Shown: positions 50,608 through 60,450, counted from the stretch's first letter. The stretch is DNA of 64,000 nucleotides from JBBDMC01 sp963775235 (GCA_963775235.1 CAVZHY010000002.1:248001-312000); one strand, 5' to 3'. Numbers and translations: made by a program. The notes: a model not told the origin generated them from the letters alone.

Positions 50608-50623
50608 GAAATGGAGAATGATC

Positions 50624-51130
50624 ATGGATATGGCAGGAGAGATGGTTCGGCACGTGCTCGGACCGGATGAGGGCGAACGGGTTCACCTCTTGGCACTGGG
50701 CGTGCGTTTCATGATCGACGGCACGCAAACCGGTGGCGCCTTCAGCCTCGTCGAACATCCCTTGCCGCCGCGTGCGCTCGGCTCGCCGATCCACACCCAC
50801 GCCAACGAGGATGAGTACTCCTACATTCTCGAGGGCCGGGTCGGCCTCCAACTCGGCGAAGAGTTGATCGACGCGGGGCCGGGCGATCTTGTTTTCAAGC
50901 CGCGTGGTGTTCCCCACGCTTTCTGGAACGCCGGAGACGAGCCGGCGCGGCTTCTCGAAATCATCTCGCCCGCAGGATTTGAGAACTACTTCCGCGAGCT
51001 CGCGCCTTTGCTCGCCGCCGAGCCGCACGACACGGCCGCCATCGGCGCAGTCGTCGCCCGCTACAAGCTCGACATTGACTTCGGCACTATCCCCGTCCTG
51101 GCGGAGCGCCACGGCCTGCGATCGGGATAG
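50624..51130 (+). CDS. Cupin-domain protein
   Basis: A 168-residue single-domain cupin. Cupin motif 1 is SPIHTHANEDEYSYILEG (His-x-His-x(n)-Glu metal ligands, about residues 49-66) and motif 2 is PGDLVFKPRGVPHAFWN. Probably a small dioxygenase, isomerase or ligand-binding protein, often with quercetinase-like annotation; the reaction cannot be called. Start ATG 50624 has GGAG at the right distance. It is controlled by the promoter/operator directly upstream and probably by the divergent TetR regulator. Confidence 0.85.
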   Translation: MDMAGEMVRHVLGPDEGERVHLLALGVRFMIDGTQTGGAFSLVEHPLPPRALGSPIHTHANEDEYSYILEGRVGLQLGEELIDAGPGDLVFKPRGVPHAFWNAGDEPARLLEIISPAGFENYFRELAPLLAAEPHDTAAIGAVVARYKLDIDFGTIPVLAERHGLRSG

Positions 51131-51262
51131 GCGAACCGCGCCGCCGCGAGACGTCAAAGCCATTAGCGGCGCTTATCGCATCCATTGAGTTACGTCGGCG
51201 CGCTGCCGGGCCATCTTCGCGCCGTCGAAACTAACCAAGCCTCTCGGGAGGGCATTGTGTTC

Positions 51263-51769
51263 ATGAACAAGATGGCAGGCATTGTGGCGGGCGCGCTGTT
51301 GTCGCTCGCGGTTTCAGGCGCGGCGTCGGCGCAACAGACGTCGGGGCAGGTGGGCACGGGCGCGCCGGAGGACATCTTCCTGACGCTGACAATGGACGCC
51401 GCCAAAAACCTGACCCTGTCGGCGAACGAGTTCCATCTCGCCTGGGGCGGCTACTACCGCCTGAACCTGGAATGCCCCGACTCGGGACCGGTGAACGAAG
51501 CATCGATCGAGTTTGAGGCGCCGGACCTTTGGGAGAACTCGCACCTGCGCATCGCCAGCGTCAGCGAACGGGCAAGCGGCTTCAAAGTGGTCGGGGAAAT
51601 CAACTTCCACATCCAGGGCGAACAGCTGAGAATGATGGAGTGCGAGGGGTTGCCGCTGGATGTGCGGTTCAGCTTCTACCCGATGAAGAAGGGCACCTAT
51701 CCGTTCACCATCACGAATTCAACGATCAAACCCGCCGTCGAAATGAAGGGTCAGTTCATCGTCGAGTAA
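51263..51769 (+). CDS. Exported protein of unknown function, possible cupredoxin-like fold
   Basis: 168 residues with a clear signal peptide (MNKMAGIVAGALLSLAVSGAASAQ). The mature part has NLTLSANEFHLAWGGYYRL and a C-terminal MKKGTYPFTITNSTIK then EMKGQFIVE, whose shape recalls the end of cupredoxins (G-x-Y-x-F ... M-x-G-x-x-x-V). The copper Cys and His of that site are not seen, so any metal role is speculative. Two Cys (in LECPDSG and MMECEG) could form a disulfide. GGGAGG precedes a GTG at 51257 by 5 nt, so the true start may be two codons earlier. Confidence 0.7.
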   Translation: MNKMAGIVAGALLSLAVSGAASAQQTSGQVGTGAPEDIFLTLTMDAAKNLTLSANEFHLAWGGYYRLNLECPDSGPVNEASIEFEAPDLWENSHLRIASVSERASGFKVVGEINFHIQGEQLRMMECEGLPLDVRFSFYPMKKGTYPFTITNSTIKPAVEMKGQFIVE

Positions 51770-51945
51770 GGATCGCCGGTTCGATGTCGCCTCCGGTCCG
51801 CGCGCGTCACATCGTGCGGGCCGGACCCCTTGTGCGGTGTTCGCCGTGGGTTGCGCAAACGCCGCCATCCCGCCGGGGCGGAGGTTCGCGATCATCGCGA
51901 GGCTGACCTCGAACTGATCGATGCGACGTATTCAGTCGGCCGGAC

Positions 51946-52938
51946 TCACATCCATCCCTTTTCCTTGTAGTACTTGAGCGCACCGGGATGGATCGGGGCA
52001 GACAAGCCGTCCTTGATCATATGGGCCGGGTCAAGGTTGGCGAAGGCCGGGTGCAGTTTGCGGAACGCATCGAGGTTCTCGAACACGGCCTTGGTCACCT
52101 CATAGACGACGTCGTCCGGCACATCGGCGCTGGTTACGAACGTCGCCTTGACGCCGAAGGTGGTCACATCCTTGTTGGTCGTCGCATAGGTTCCCTTGGG
52201 AATGGTGACGAACGAATAGTAGTCGTGCTCGGCAACCAGCTCCTTGGCACCTGGGTCGTCGGACAGGTCCACGATGTAGGCGCCGCAGCCGTCGGTGGCC
52301 ACCGACACGCCGGCGTCCGGGAACCCGACCGAATATCCGAAGGCGTCGATGTTGCCGTCGCATAGGGCCGTCTCCTGCTCGGTCGAAGTCAGTTCGGTTG
52401 CGACGGCAAAGTCCGCTCTGGTCCAGCCGTGGACGGCCATCAGTTCCTCGGTGGTGCCGCGCTGACCGGACCCGGGATTGCCGATGTTGAACCGCTTGCC
52501 CTTGAGGTCGTTCCAGGAATGGACGCCGGAGGTCTTCCCGGCGATGATCTGATACGGTTCGCTGTGAACGGAAAAGACAGCGCGCAGCTTCGGGCAGGAA
52601 GCGATTTTGTCGGACGCATCGCCCTTGAACGCGTGATACTGCCAATCCGACTGGGCAATGCCGAAATCGAACTCGCCGGTGCAAACCTGCCCGATGTTGT
52701 AGGTGGAGCCGGCGGTCGATGGTGCCGAGCACCGCAGATGGTTCTGCGACTCGTCACGCCCCTCGGCCGCCGCCGCGTTCACCATCCGGCAAACTGAATT
52801 GCCCACCACGAAATAGATGCCGGTCGGACCACCCGTCCCTATCGTGACGTATGTGATCCCCTGTGCTGCGGCCGTTCCGGCCGACGCCAGCGCCAACGCG
52901 GCCGACCCCACGAGCGCTGCGATGGTCCCCTTCCTCAT
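51946..52938 (-). CDS. TAXI-family TRAP transporter solute-binding protein
   Basis: A 330-residue periplasmic protein with a signal peptide (ending AGTAAAQG). The mature N-terminus YVTIGTGGPTGIYFVVGNSVCRMVN is the TAXI-family hallmark, and GKRFNIGNPGSGQRGTTEELM is the conserved ligand-binding stretch. It captures an organic acid, possibly glutamate/2-oxoglutarate-like, for a DctQM-type fused permease that is not in this window. It follows the BKACE gene by 131 bp on the same strand, so the ligand may be a BKACE-pathway compound. Confidence 0.88.
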   Translation of the reverse strand: MRKGTIAALVGSAALALASAGTAAAQGITYVTIGTGGPTGIYFVVGNSVCRMVNAAAAEGRDESQNHLRCSAPSTAGSTYNIGQVCTGEFDFGIAQSDWQYHAFKGDASDKIASCPKLRAVFSVHSEPYQIIAGKTSGVHSWNDLKGKRFNIGNPGSGQRGTTEELMAVHGWTRADFAVATELTSTEQETALCDGNIDAFGYSVGFPDAGVSVATDGCGAYIVDLSDDPGAKELVAEHDYYSFVTIPKGTYATTNKDVTTFGVKATFVTSADVPDDVVYEVTKAVFENLDAFRKLHPAFANLDPAHMIKDGLSAPIHPGALKYYKEKGWM

Positions 52939-53069
52939 GCTTCATTCCTTTCTTCCCAGCCGACTGACCGAAAAGGAGCACGGGCGCCGACGCATTGCCT
53001 GGCACGCCGGCGCCGATCGCCCTCACGCGCACCGGCTGCAGCCCAGGCAGGGCCCGCTGAGCGTAGCGG

Positions 53070-53966
53070 TCATTCAACACTCCGGGTGAACATTTTGCCA
53101 GCCCGCCCGCGGCCATCAGCGCCAGGCCGCAGCGGACTCCCCTCAGCGAGTTCGGCGGTGGCAAGCGATCTGCCCAGCAGCCGGGCCGCGTCGGCGGCGA
53201 CCGCAACCAGTGCAGCGTTGTTCTCCGCGATCGTCCCGTCGGGCAGCCGCAGGTTGTTCTCGAAGCCCACGCGCACGTGGCCGCCCAGTCCCGCCGCAAC
53301 CGCCACGCACGCCCCCTCCTTCGGTCCGAACGCGCAGACCGCCCACGGGTCCTCGGCATTCTCTTCGCGCCCGATGAACGCGAGCATGTCTGCCGGCTCT
53401 CCCGCGATCGGGGGATCGTAACGCCCGAGCACGCACAGCCTGAGAGGGTGGCGCTCGGGCACGATGCCGCGTGCGGCAAGCGCGTTGAAGCGATCGAGGT
53501 CGCCGACGTCGTAGAGGATGTATTGGATCGCGACCGACTCGCGCCGGCACCATTCGAGGAACGCTGCGCCGACCGCTTCATCCTGCGGGCCGGCGATCAG
53601 CTCACGCACCGCCAGGCTGACGGCCTCCGGTTTCAGCGCCCTGACCGCCGCCATCTGTTGCTCGGGCGTGAAACGCCCCACCGCTTCCGTCGTTACCTGA
53701 ATCACCATGCGCTCACCGACTTCGGCACGGACGGCGGCGATCGCCGAGCGATAGGCGTCGGCGTCGAGCGTGTGCCGTCCGTGATCATCGCGCACGTGGA
53801 GGTGCAGCATCGCCGCGCCTGCCTCCAAGGCCGCGCCCGCCTCCCGCGCGATTTCGGCCGGCGTGATCGGCAGTCGCGGGTGATCGCTCTTGGTCCTGCG
53901 CGCTCCGGTTGGGGCCACCGCCACGATCAGCGGCGACGACCCGGTGTGATCGGCCGGGTCCTTCAC
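53070..53966 (-). CDS. BKACE-family beta-keto acid cleavage enzyme (DUF849)
   Basis: About 298 residues of a zinc TIM barrel that condenses a beta-keto acid with acetyl-CoA and splits it into acetoacetate and a new CoA ester. Visible blocks: LIVAVAPTGARRTKSDHPRLP, AAMLHLHVRDDHGRHT (metal His pair), VQVTTEAVGRF-like IQVTTEAVG, and VRVGFENNLRLPDG (conserved Glu-Asn). The start is unclear; GTG 53966, 7 nt after the LysR stop, gives the normal family length. 3-Keto-5-aminohexanoate is only the founding substrate; the real one is unknown. Confidence 0.85.
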   Translation of the reverse strand: MKDPADHTGSSPLIVAVAPTGARRTKSDHPRLPITPAEIAREAGAALEAGAAMLHLHVRDDHGRHTLDADAYRSAIAAVRAEVGERMVIQVTTEAVGRFTPEQQMAAVRALKPEAVSLAVRELIAGPQDEAVGAAFLEWCRRESVAIQYILYDVGDLDRFNALAARGIVPERHPLRLCVLGRYDPPIAGEPADMLAFIGREENAEDPWAVCAFGPKEGACVAVAAGLGGHVRVGFENNLRLPDGTIAENNAALVAVAADAARLLGRSLATAELAEGSPLRPGADGRGRAGKMFTRSVE

Positions 53967-53973
53967 AAGCCGA

Positions 53974-54985
53974 TCACCGCCGACCGACCGGCGTCGCCGC
54001 CGCCGAGGATGCGTGGGATGGTGGTTGCTGCCTTCGGGCGCGTTCGATCCTGCGCGCGCGCCGCGCGGGCGGCCGTTGCTCCCCGGCCGTGTCATCGTTG
54101 GTCAGAAGCCTGACCAGCGCCTGCTGGGCCGCGCTGGCGTGACGCTGACGGTGCGTTACCAGCGCGAATTCGCGCTCCGGAAGCGCGATCGGCACAACCT
54201 TGAGAACGCCCGCGGCAATGTCTCGGGCGACCACATGCTCGGAGATGATTGTGGCGCCGGCGCCCGCCTCGACCGCCTGGCGCACCGCTTCGTTGCTCGG
54301 CAGCACGAGGAAGATCGGCAGGTCGGCGAGCGTCAGCCCCTCGCGCCCGGCGACGTCAGCGAGCACCTCGCGGGTTCCGGAGCCCTCTTCCCGGATCACC
54401 CACGGAACTGCGGTGAGATCGGGCCTGCCCGGCGCGACATCGCGGGGCGGCGGCGCGGCTCGCGCTGACCACGAGCACGAGGCGGTCGCGGTCGACCTGC
54501 TGGCGGACCAGGCTCGCATTGTCGGTTGCGCCTTCCACCAGACCGAGGTCCGCCGCCCCGTCAACCACCGCGCGCTCCACCTGGCGCGTGTTGCCGATGG
54601 TTACGTCGAGCTGAATTCCCGGATGGGCAGCGTGGAACGCCGCCAGCCGGCGCGGCAGCCAGTACGTGGCGATCGTCTGGCTCGCGGCCACCGACAAGGT
54701 GCCCGTGACCAGTCCGGCAAGATCGTCGAGGACCGACCGCGCCGCCGCGGCACGATCGAGCACCGCCCGCGCCTCCGGCAGGAAGCGTCTCCCGGTATCG
54801 GTCAATTCGATGCCCCGGCCGACGCGATCGAACAACATGGCGCCCGTCCGCGCCTCGAGCGCCGCGATCGCGGCCGAGGCGGCCGATTGGGTCATGCCGA
54901 GATCGGCCGCAGCGCGTGTCACGTGGGCGCGGTCGGCAATGGCCACGAAGATGCGGAGCTGGTCCAGCGTCATTGCATTCAACAT
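53974..54985 (-). pseudogene. LysR-family regulator divergent from aprM, one frameshift
   Basis: The N-terminal helix-turn-helix (LDQLRIFVAIADRAHVTRAA then MTQSAASAAIAALEARTG) and half the effector domain are in one frame. From the GC-rich stretch at about 54455-54468 the rest is in the next frame (RDVAPGRPDLTAVPWVIREE, then GSGTREV and QAVEAGAGATIISEHVV). One extra base restores a protein of about 336 residues. The GSGTRE and VEAGxGxxIIS blocks match CbbR/CysB-like regulators. Divergent from aprM by 154 bp with dyads between, so it is a candidate regulator of sulfur oxidation; it may also be co-transcribed with BKACE. Confidence 0.82.
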
Positions 54986-55008
54986 ACAACGATTATCGAA
55001 ATGACAAA

Positions 55009-55052
55009 AACAATTTGTTGGATTGATTGATCGGCGTGACCCATGGTCACGC
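55009..55052. promoter_or_regulatory. Operator-like dyads between LysR and aprM
   Basis: Two palindromes in the divergent region: AACAA-T-TTGTT (55009-55019) and a perfect 8-bp-arm dyad GCGTGACC-CAT-GGTCACGC (55034-55052), about 88 bp before the aprM start. The spacing suits activator sites for the divergent LysR protein or another dimeric regulator. No clear -35/-10 pair was identified. Confidence 0.5.
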
Positions 55053-55139
55053 AGAAAGTCATTCTAAAACGGGGCGCTTCATGGATGCTCCGTGCGCTCG
55101 ACGCCGCTCGAATGAAATGCGGAGGGGGGAAGTCCCATC

Positions 55140-55907
55140 GTGATCACAAGCAATCCTTTCGCCGCGCTCTCGGCCTCCATACCGCCGGCCGTCATTCAGA
55201 TTTATGTCGCCGTGATGATCCTCCTGGTCATCGGCGGCACGCTGCTGGACATCGCCCGCAAGAAGAGCGCCCGCTACTTCTTCGACAACTGGCAGGGCGT
55301 GAAGGCCAGGGGCCGGCCGATCGGCGGCGGCGAGATGGTATCGCTCGCCATCCAGACTGCGGCCGTGGACGTCCTCACCTCCGGCGAATTTTGCAACACC
55401 CGGCGCAGGATCGCCCATCTTCTCGGCGATGTATGGCTTCGTGATCTACGTCGTCACGACGGTGATCATGGTTTTCGCCTACCCGACGCCCGCCACCCCG
55501 GCGCCGGCCATCATCCCCGTGCTGTGGTATCTCGCCGCATTGATGATTTGCGTCGGCGGCTATTGGTTCTGGTTCGTCATGCGCGTCGACGTCGCCTCGG
55601 AAGGCAACCCGCCGTTCCGTTTCGTGTCAGGCCGACCTCTTCGTCGTCTCGCTCGTCGTCAGCGCAACCTTCGCCCTCCTGTGGGCCCTCACCCAGTGGA
55701 CGCGTGCTGCTGGCCCTTTACCTCATCGCAACCACGGTGCTGTTCGGAGGGATTCCGTGGTCGAAGTTCGCCCATATGTTCTTCAAGCCGGCGGCCGCCT
55801 TCCAGAAGCGTGTTGAGACGGCGAACGGCACCCGCCGTGGCCTGCCCGCTCCGGCCGACAAGCCGGCGAGCTTCGGCAGCGGCCGCCGTCCGCCCCAAAA
55901 TTACTGA
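55140..55907 (+). pseudogene. aprM: AprM, membrane anchor of APS reductase, three frameshifts
   Basis: Starts at GTG 55140 with GGAGGGGGG upstream. Successive frames give VIQIYVAVMILLVIGGTLLD, then SGEFCNTRRRIAHLLG, then MYGFVIYVVTTVIMVFAYP, IPVLWYLAALMICVGGYWF, ADLFVVSLVVSATFALLWAL and finally LIATTVLFGGIPWSKFAHMF with the C-terminal KPAAAFQK. Single +1 insertions near 55427, 55627 and 55702 account for all changes; correction gives about 254 residues with five or six membrane helices. AprM is the presumed electron link between APS reductase and the quinone pool in sulfur oxidisers that lack QmoABC. Confidence 0.82.
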
Positions 55908-55943
55908 GCCGATCGGCCAACGAAGCAGGAGCGAAGGAATCGC

Positions 55944-56407
55944 ATGCCCACGTTTGTCTACATGACGAGTTGCGACGGCTGCGGGTACTGCGTGGACATC
56001 TGCCCGTCCGACATCATGCACATCGATAAGACCTACCGGCGCGCCTACAACATCGAGCCCAACATGTGCTGGGAGTGCTACTCGTGCGTGAAGGCGTGCC
56101 CGCAGAACGCGATCGACTGCCGCGGCTATGCCGACTTCGCCCCGTTGGGTCACAGCGTGCGCGTGCTCCGGGAAGACGAGAAGGGGACCATTTCGTGGAA
56201 GATCAAGATTCCGCGACGGCCGCGAAAAGAACTTCGTCTCCCCGATCAGGACGACGCCATGGGGATCGATCAGGTCGCCGGCTGATTACGACGCGCCGGC
56301 GGCCGCCGCGATGAATTCGCAGGAACTCGCCCACGAGCCCGATGCGCTGCACATCGACGCGCTGCCGGCCCTGACGCCGGACAAACTGAAGCAGGGAGTC
56401 GGTGTGA
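55944..56407 (+). pseudogene. aprB: APS reductase beta subunit (AprB), frameshifted
   Basis: A ferredoxin-like subunit carrying two 4Fe-4S clusters: cysteines 10, 13, 16 and 20 (CDGCGYCVDICP) and 42, 45, 48 and 52 (CWECYSCVKACP). A +1 insertion near 56208 (aag-a-ttc) breaks the frame before F-R-D-G-R-E-K-N-F-V-S-P-I. A second +1 near 56394 (caggga for cagga) is inferred because removing it gives a stop TGA at 56405-56407 overlapping the aprA ATG. Corrected length about 153 residues, normal for AprB. It carries electrons between AprA and AprM. Confidence 0.88.
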
Positions 56408-58252
56408 TGGCGCTGCGCGGCGGAAGACCGTCTTCGTCGATTCCGACATTCTCGTCGTCGGCGGCGGCATGGCCGGGTGCGGCGCCACGTACGAATCCCG
56501 CTACTGGGGTCGCGATCTCAAGATCGTCTGCGTCGAGAAGGCCAACATCGAGCGCAGCGGCGCCGTCGCGCAGGGGCTCTACGCCATCAACTGCTACATG
56601 GGCATGCAGTGGGACGAGAACCAGCCCGAGGACCACGTCCGCTATGCCCGCAACGACCTCATGGGTCTGGTGCGCGAGGACCTCGGCTACGACATCGCCC
56701 GCCACGTCGACTCCACCGTGCACAAGTTCGAGGAGTGGGGCCTTCCCATCATGAAGGACCCGGAGACCGGGAGGTACCAGCGCGAAGGCAAGTGGCAGAT
56801 CATGATCCACGGCGAGAGCTACAAGCCGATCGTCGCGGAGGCCGCGCGCAAGGCCGCCACCGAGGTCTACAACCGGATCATGGTGACCCATCTGCTGATG
56901 GACAAGACGCAAGTCCAACCGGGTCGCCGGGGCCGTCGGCTTCAACGTGCGCACCGGAGATTTCTACGTGTTCCGCGCCAAGGCGGTCATCGTCGCCGCC
57001 GGCGGCGCCTCGCACATCTTCAAGCCGCGCTCCGTCGGCGAGGGCATGGGCCGCACCTGGTACGCGCCGTGGAGCAGCGCTTCGGCCTACGCGCTGCCGA
57101 TCCTCGTCGGCGCCAAGATGACCCAGATGGAAAACCGCATCGTCCTCACCCGTTTCAAGGACGGCTACGGTCCGGTCGGCGCCTACTTCCTGCACCTGAA
57201 GACCTACACGCAGAACGCCTACGGACAGGACTACGAGGCCTACTGGCGCGATTCGATCGAAGCAGATGGTCGGCGACTACGTCAATCACCACCCGGTGCC
57301 GACGTGCCTCCGGAACCACGCCTTCCTCGAGGAGGTGAAGGCCGGCCGGGGGCCGATCCGCATGGTGACCAAGGAGGCCTTCCAGGACCCGCACAAGGAG
57401 ACCGTCGGCTGGGAGAACTTCCTCGGCATGACCATCGGGCAGGCCGTCGTCTGGGCGTCGCAGAACATCGATCCGAAGCACATCAACCCGGAGCTCACCA
57501 CGTCCGAGCCCTACGTCATGGGCTCGCACGCCACCTGTTCGGGCGCCTGGGCGAGCGGGCCGGAGGACTACGCACCCTCCGAGTACCAGTGGGGCTACAA
57601 CCGGATGATGACGGTCGAGGGGCTGTTCGGCGCCGGCGACACCATCGGCGGCACCGCCCACAAGTTCTCGTCCGGCTCCTTCACGGAGGGCCGCATCGCC
57701 GCGCAAGGCCGCGGTCAAGTACGTCAAGGACATGGGCAACAGCCAGCCGCAAGTCAGCGAGGCGCGAGTACGAAGACCTAGGAAAGATCGTCTACAAGCC
57801 GCTGGAGAACTACGAAGTCGGCCGCAACGAGATCGTCGCCGGGACCGTTTCACCGAGCTATCTGCTGCCGATCCACGGGCTGCAGCGTCTCGAGAAGATG
57901 ATGGACGAATACGTCGGCGGCATCAGCGCCCACTACACCACCAACGAGCCGCTGCTGACGCGTGCGCTCGAGCTGCTGGCCATGCTGAAGGAGGACCTCG
58001 ACCACCTCGGGGCCGAAGACCTGCACCAGCTCCAGCGCGCGTGGGAGCTGCAGCACCGGGTCCTGGCGTCCGAAGCCGTGACGCAGCACACGATGTTCCG
58101 CCAGGAAACGCGCTGGCCCGGCTACTACTACCGCGCCGACCACCCCAAGCTGGACGACAACGACTGGCACTGCTTCACCCTCTCCCGCTATGACAAGGAG
58201 TTCCGGCAAGTGGGCGATGGAGAAGGCGCCGGTCTACCACATCGTCGACTGA
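56407..58252 (+). pseudogene. aprA: APS reductase alpha subunit (AprA), about six frameshifts
   Basis: The flavoprotein subunit that forms adenosine 5'-phosphosulfate from sulfite and AMP when run oxidatively. Reading across frames gives DILVVGGGMAGCGATYESRY (FAD site), SGAVAQGLYAINCYMG, ASHIFKPRSVGEGMGRTWY, NHHPVPTCLRNHAFLEE, GAGDTIGGTAHKFSSGSFTE and a C-terminus ending MEKAPVYHIVD at 58252. Indels: -1 near 56423 and +1 near 56912, 57260, 57704, 57764 and 58209. Corrected length about 613 residues, with no internal gaps. Residues throughout are conserved, so the protein is almost certainly functional in the organism. Confidence 0.9.
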
Positions 58253-58419
58253 GCCGGCGCAGCCCTGGCGGGGCGTTCTCCCGAGACCGGCATTGCGCAG
58301 GACATGAATGCGCGGTGGTCGCTGGTGCCGGAATGGTTTTGCTGGCGACGGCGCGCATTCCTGCGTAATCGGGGCGCCGTACCCGTTGCGACCGTCCATT
58401 ACTGAGAGAATACGCCAAC

Positions 58420-59589
58420 ATGTCCAGGCTGGTCCCGCCACACGGCAGCGACGCGGTGATGCCGCTGCTGTTGCCCGTCATCGAGCGCCCCGAGGCGCTG
58501 AAGCGCGCCGAAACGCTGAAGAAAGTCCCGATGACGAGCCGGGAGACCTCGGACTTCCTGATGCTGGCGATGGGCGCCTACACGCCGCTCGCCGGCTTCA
58601 TGGGCCGTGACGACTGGCGCGGCGCCTGCGCCGACATGAAGATCGCCGGCGGCCTGTTCTGGCCGATACCGATCACGCTCTCATGCAGCGACGACGTCGC
58701 CAGCGCGATCGCCGTCGAGGACACCGTCGCCCTTGTCGATCAGGATTCCGGCGCCATCATGGGCCTCCTCAAAGTCGAGGAGAAATACCAGATCGACAAG
58801 GAATTCGAGTGCCACCACGTGTTTGGCACCGCGGACCCGAAGCATCCGGGCGTCGCCAAGGTGCTCGCCCAGGGCGCAGTCAACCTTGCCGGGCGCGTGA
58901 CCGCGTTGAGCGAAGGTATCTATCCCGAGCAGTACGAGGGTCTCTACTTTCGGCCGGAAGACACCCGCGCCCTCTTCACCAATAAGGGCTGGAGCCGCGT
59001 CGCCGCGTTTCAGACGCGCAACCCCATGCACCGCAGCCACGAGCATCTCGCCAAGATCGCGATCGAAATCTGCGACGGCATCCTCATCCATCAGGTGCTC
59101 GGCGCCTTGAAGCAGGGTGACATCCCGGCCGAAGTCAGGGTCAAGGCGATCGACCGCCTGACCGAACACTATTTCGTGCCGGGCACATACATCCAGGCCG
59201 GCTATCCGATCGAGATGCGCTACGCCGGTCCGCGCGAAGCGCTCCTGCACGCGCTGTTCCGGCAGAATTTCGGTTGCTCTCATCTGGTCGTCGGCCGCGA
59301 CCACGCCGGCGTCGGCAGCTATTACGGACCGTTCGACGCCCAGCACATCTTCGAGACGCTGGATCCGGGCAGTCTCGTCATCCAGCCGCTCAAGATCGAC
59401 GTCACCTTCTACTGCTACCGGTGCGGCGGCATGGCGACCGCCCGGACGTGCCCGCATGGCGACGGCGACCGCCTCCAGATCTCCGGCACGCGGCTGCGCG
59501 AGATGTTTGCCAACGGCGAAGAGATCCCCGCCGAGTTCAGTCGCCCGGAGGTGGTCGAAGTGCTCAAGGAGTATTACGCGAGCCTGTAG
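58420..59589 (+). CDS. sat: Sulfate adenylyltransferase, homo-oligomeric ATP sulfurylase (Sat)
   Basis: A 389-residue enzyme. Active-site motifs are AAFQTRNPMHRSHEHL (QxRNPxHxxH) and VVGRDHAGVGSYYG; a Cys cluster CYRCGGMATARTCPHG suggests a zinc site, as in dissimilatory-type Sat. In sulfur oxidisers it runs APS plus PPi to ATP plus sulfate. It is intact, unlike every neighbour, and lies 167 bp after aprA. Start ATG 58420 has GAGAGAA upstream. The assimilatory CysD/CysN type is excluded by sequence. Confidence 0.95.
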   Translation: MSRLVPPHGSDAVMPLLLPVIERPEALKRAETLKKVPMTSRETSDFLMLAMGAYTPLAGFMGRDDWRGACADMKIAGGLFWPIPITLSCSDDVASAIAVEDTVALVDQDSGAIMGLLKVEEKYQIDKEFECHHVFGTADPKHPGVAKVLAQGAVNLAGRVTALSEGIYPEQYEGLYFRPEDTRALFTNKGWSRVAAFQTRNPMHRSHEHLAKIAIEICDGILIHQVLGALKQGDIPAEVRVKAIDRLTEHYFVPGTYIQAGYPIEMRYAGPREALLHALFRQNFGCSHLVVGRDHAGVGSYYGPFDAQHIFETLDPGSLVIQPLKIDVTFYCYRCGGMATARTCPHGDGDRLQISGTRLREMFANGEEIPAEFSRPEVVEVLKEYYASL

Positions 59590-59610
59590 CTGGCGGGCGT
59601 GCGCTCCCCC

Positions 59611-60450
59611 ATGATCATCGCGCAAATCTCCGATACGCACATCGCGCTCGACACGCCCGACGCCGATCGGGGACTGCGCGATTTCGAGGTTACGATCGCG
59701 GATATCAACGCGCTCGATCCCGCCCCCGATGTGATCGTCCACACCGGTGACATCGTACACAACGGACGCGAGGACGAGTACGCCGCCGCGATTGCCGCCC
59801 TCGCCGCGGCGCGGGCGCCCGTCTACGTCATTGCCGGCAACAAGGACGACCGGGCGAACCTGCACGCGGCGTTCGCGAGGGGCGGATATCTCGCACCGGA
59901 TTCCGGCTTTATCGACTACGCGATCGAGGATTACCCGGTCAGGCTGATCGCCATCGACACCTCAGCACAAGAAGCAACAAGGGCGACTTTGACGCCGTGC
60001 GCCTTGCACGCCTCGACCGACATGATCGACGCGGAGAGCCACGAAGCCGATCGCGGTTTTCGCGCACCACCCGCCGTTCGAGGTAACGGTCGGACCGGAG
60101 CGGATCAATTTCGAAACCGTCGAAGCGATGGAGAGGCTCCGCCAGGCGCTGCAGCGCTCCGGACCGCGTCGTCGGCTGTCTTCAGCGGCCACGTTCATCG
60201 CGGCACTTCGGGCCATGTCGGGAACATACCGGCGACCGTGATGCCGAGCATCGCGACGACCATGCGCTACGGCACGTATCCAGCCGAAATGAAAACCCGC
60301 CCCGTCTACCACATCCACCGGTTCGATCCGGCTTGGGCTTTCACGACCGAAACCCGGATCGTCGAGGCGAACCGTCCGCCTGATTCGCCGGTTGACAGGA
60401 GGGACCGCGGGTCACACCCGCGATCCCCTTCGGAATTGCGTGTTAGGTAA
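59611..60450 (+). pseudogene. Metallophosphoesterase (CpdA/Icc-like), several frameshifts
   Basis: Starts MIIAQISDTHI with the calcineurin-fold metal residues: Asp-x-His in SDTHI, GD in VHTGDIVHNG, GNKD (GNHD-like), then in other frames AHHPPFEVTVGPERINFE and SGHVHRGT. Indels lie near 59962, 60022, 60046 and 60178. It ends about 60450. The family hydrolyses cyclic nucleotides or other phosphoesters; the substrate is unknown. It lies 21 bp after sat, so it may be co-transcribed, but no sulfur role is established. Note the Lys replacing His in GNHD. Confidence 0.75.

Noticed and set aside
51770..51945. Possible terminator GGTCCG...CGGACC between convergent genes
   Set aside because: Only 6-bp arms, a long loop and no T-run; not strong enough to list.
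54455..58252. Programmed frameshifting or a decaying sulfur-oxidation operon
   Set aside because: No slippery sequences are shared among sites, the breaks are too many, and catalytic residues are intact; sequencing error explains it better.
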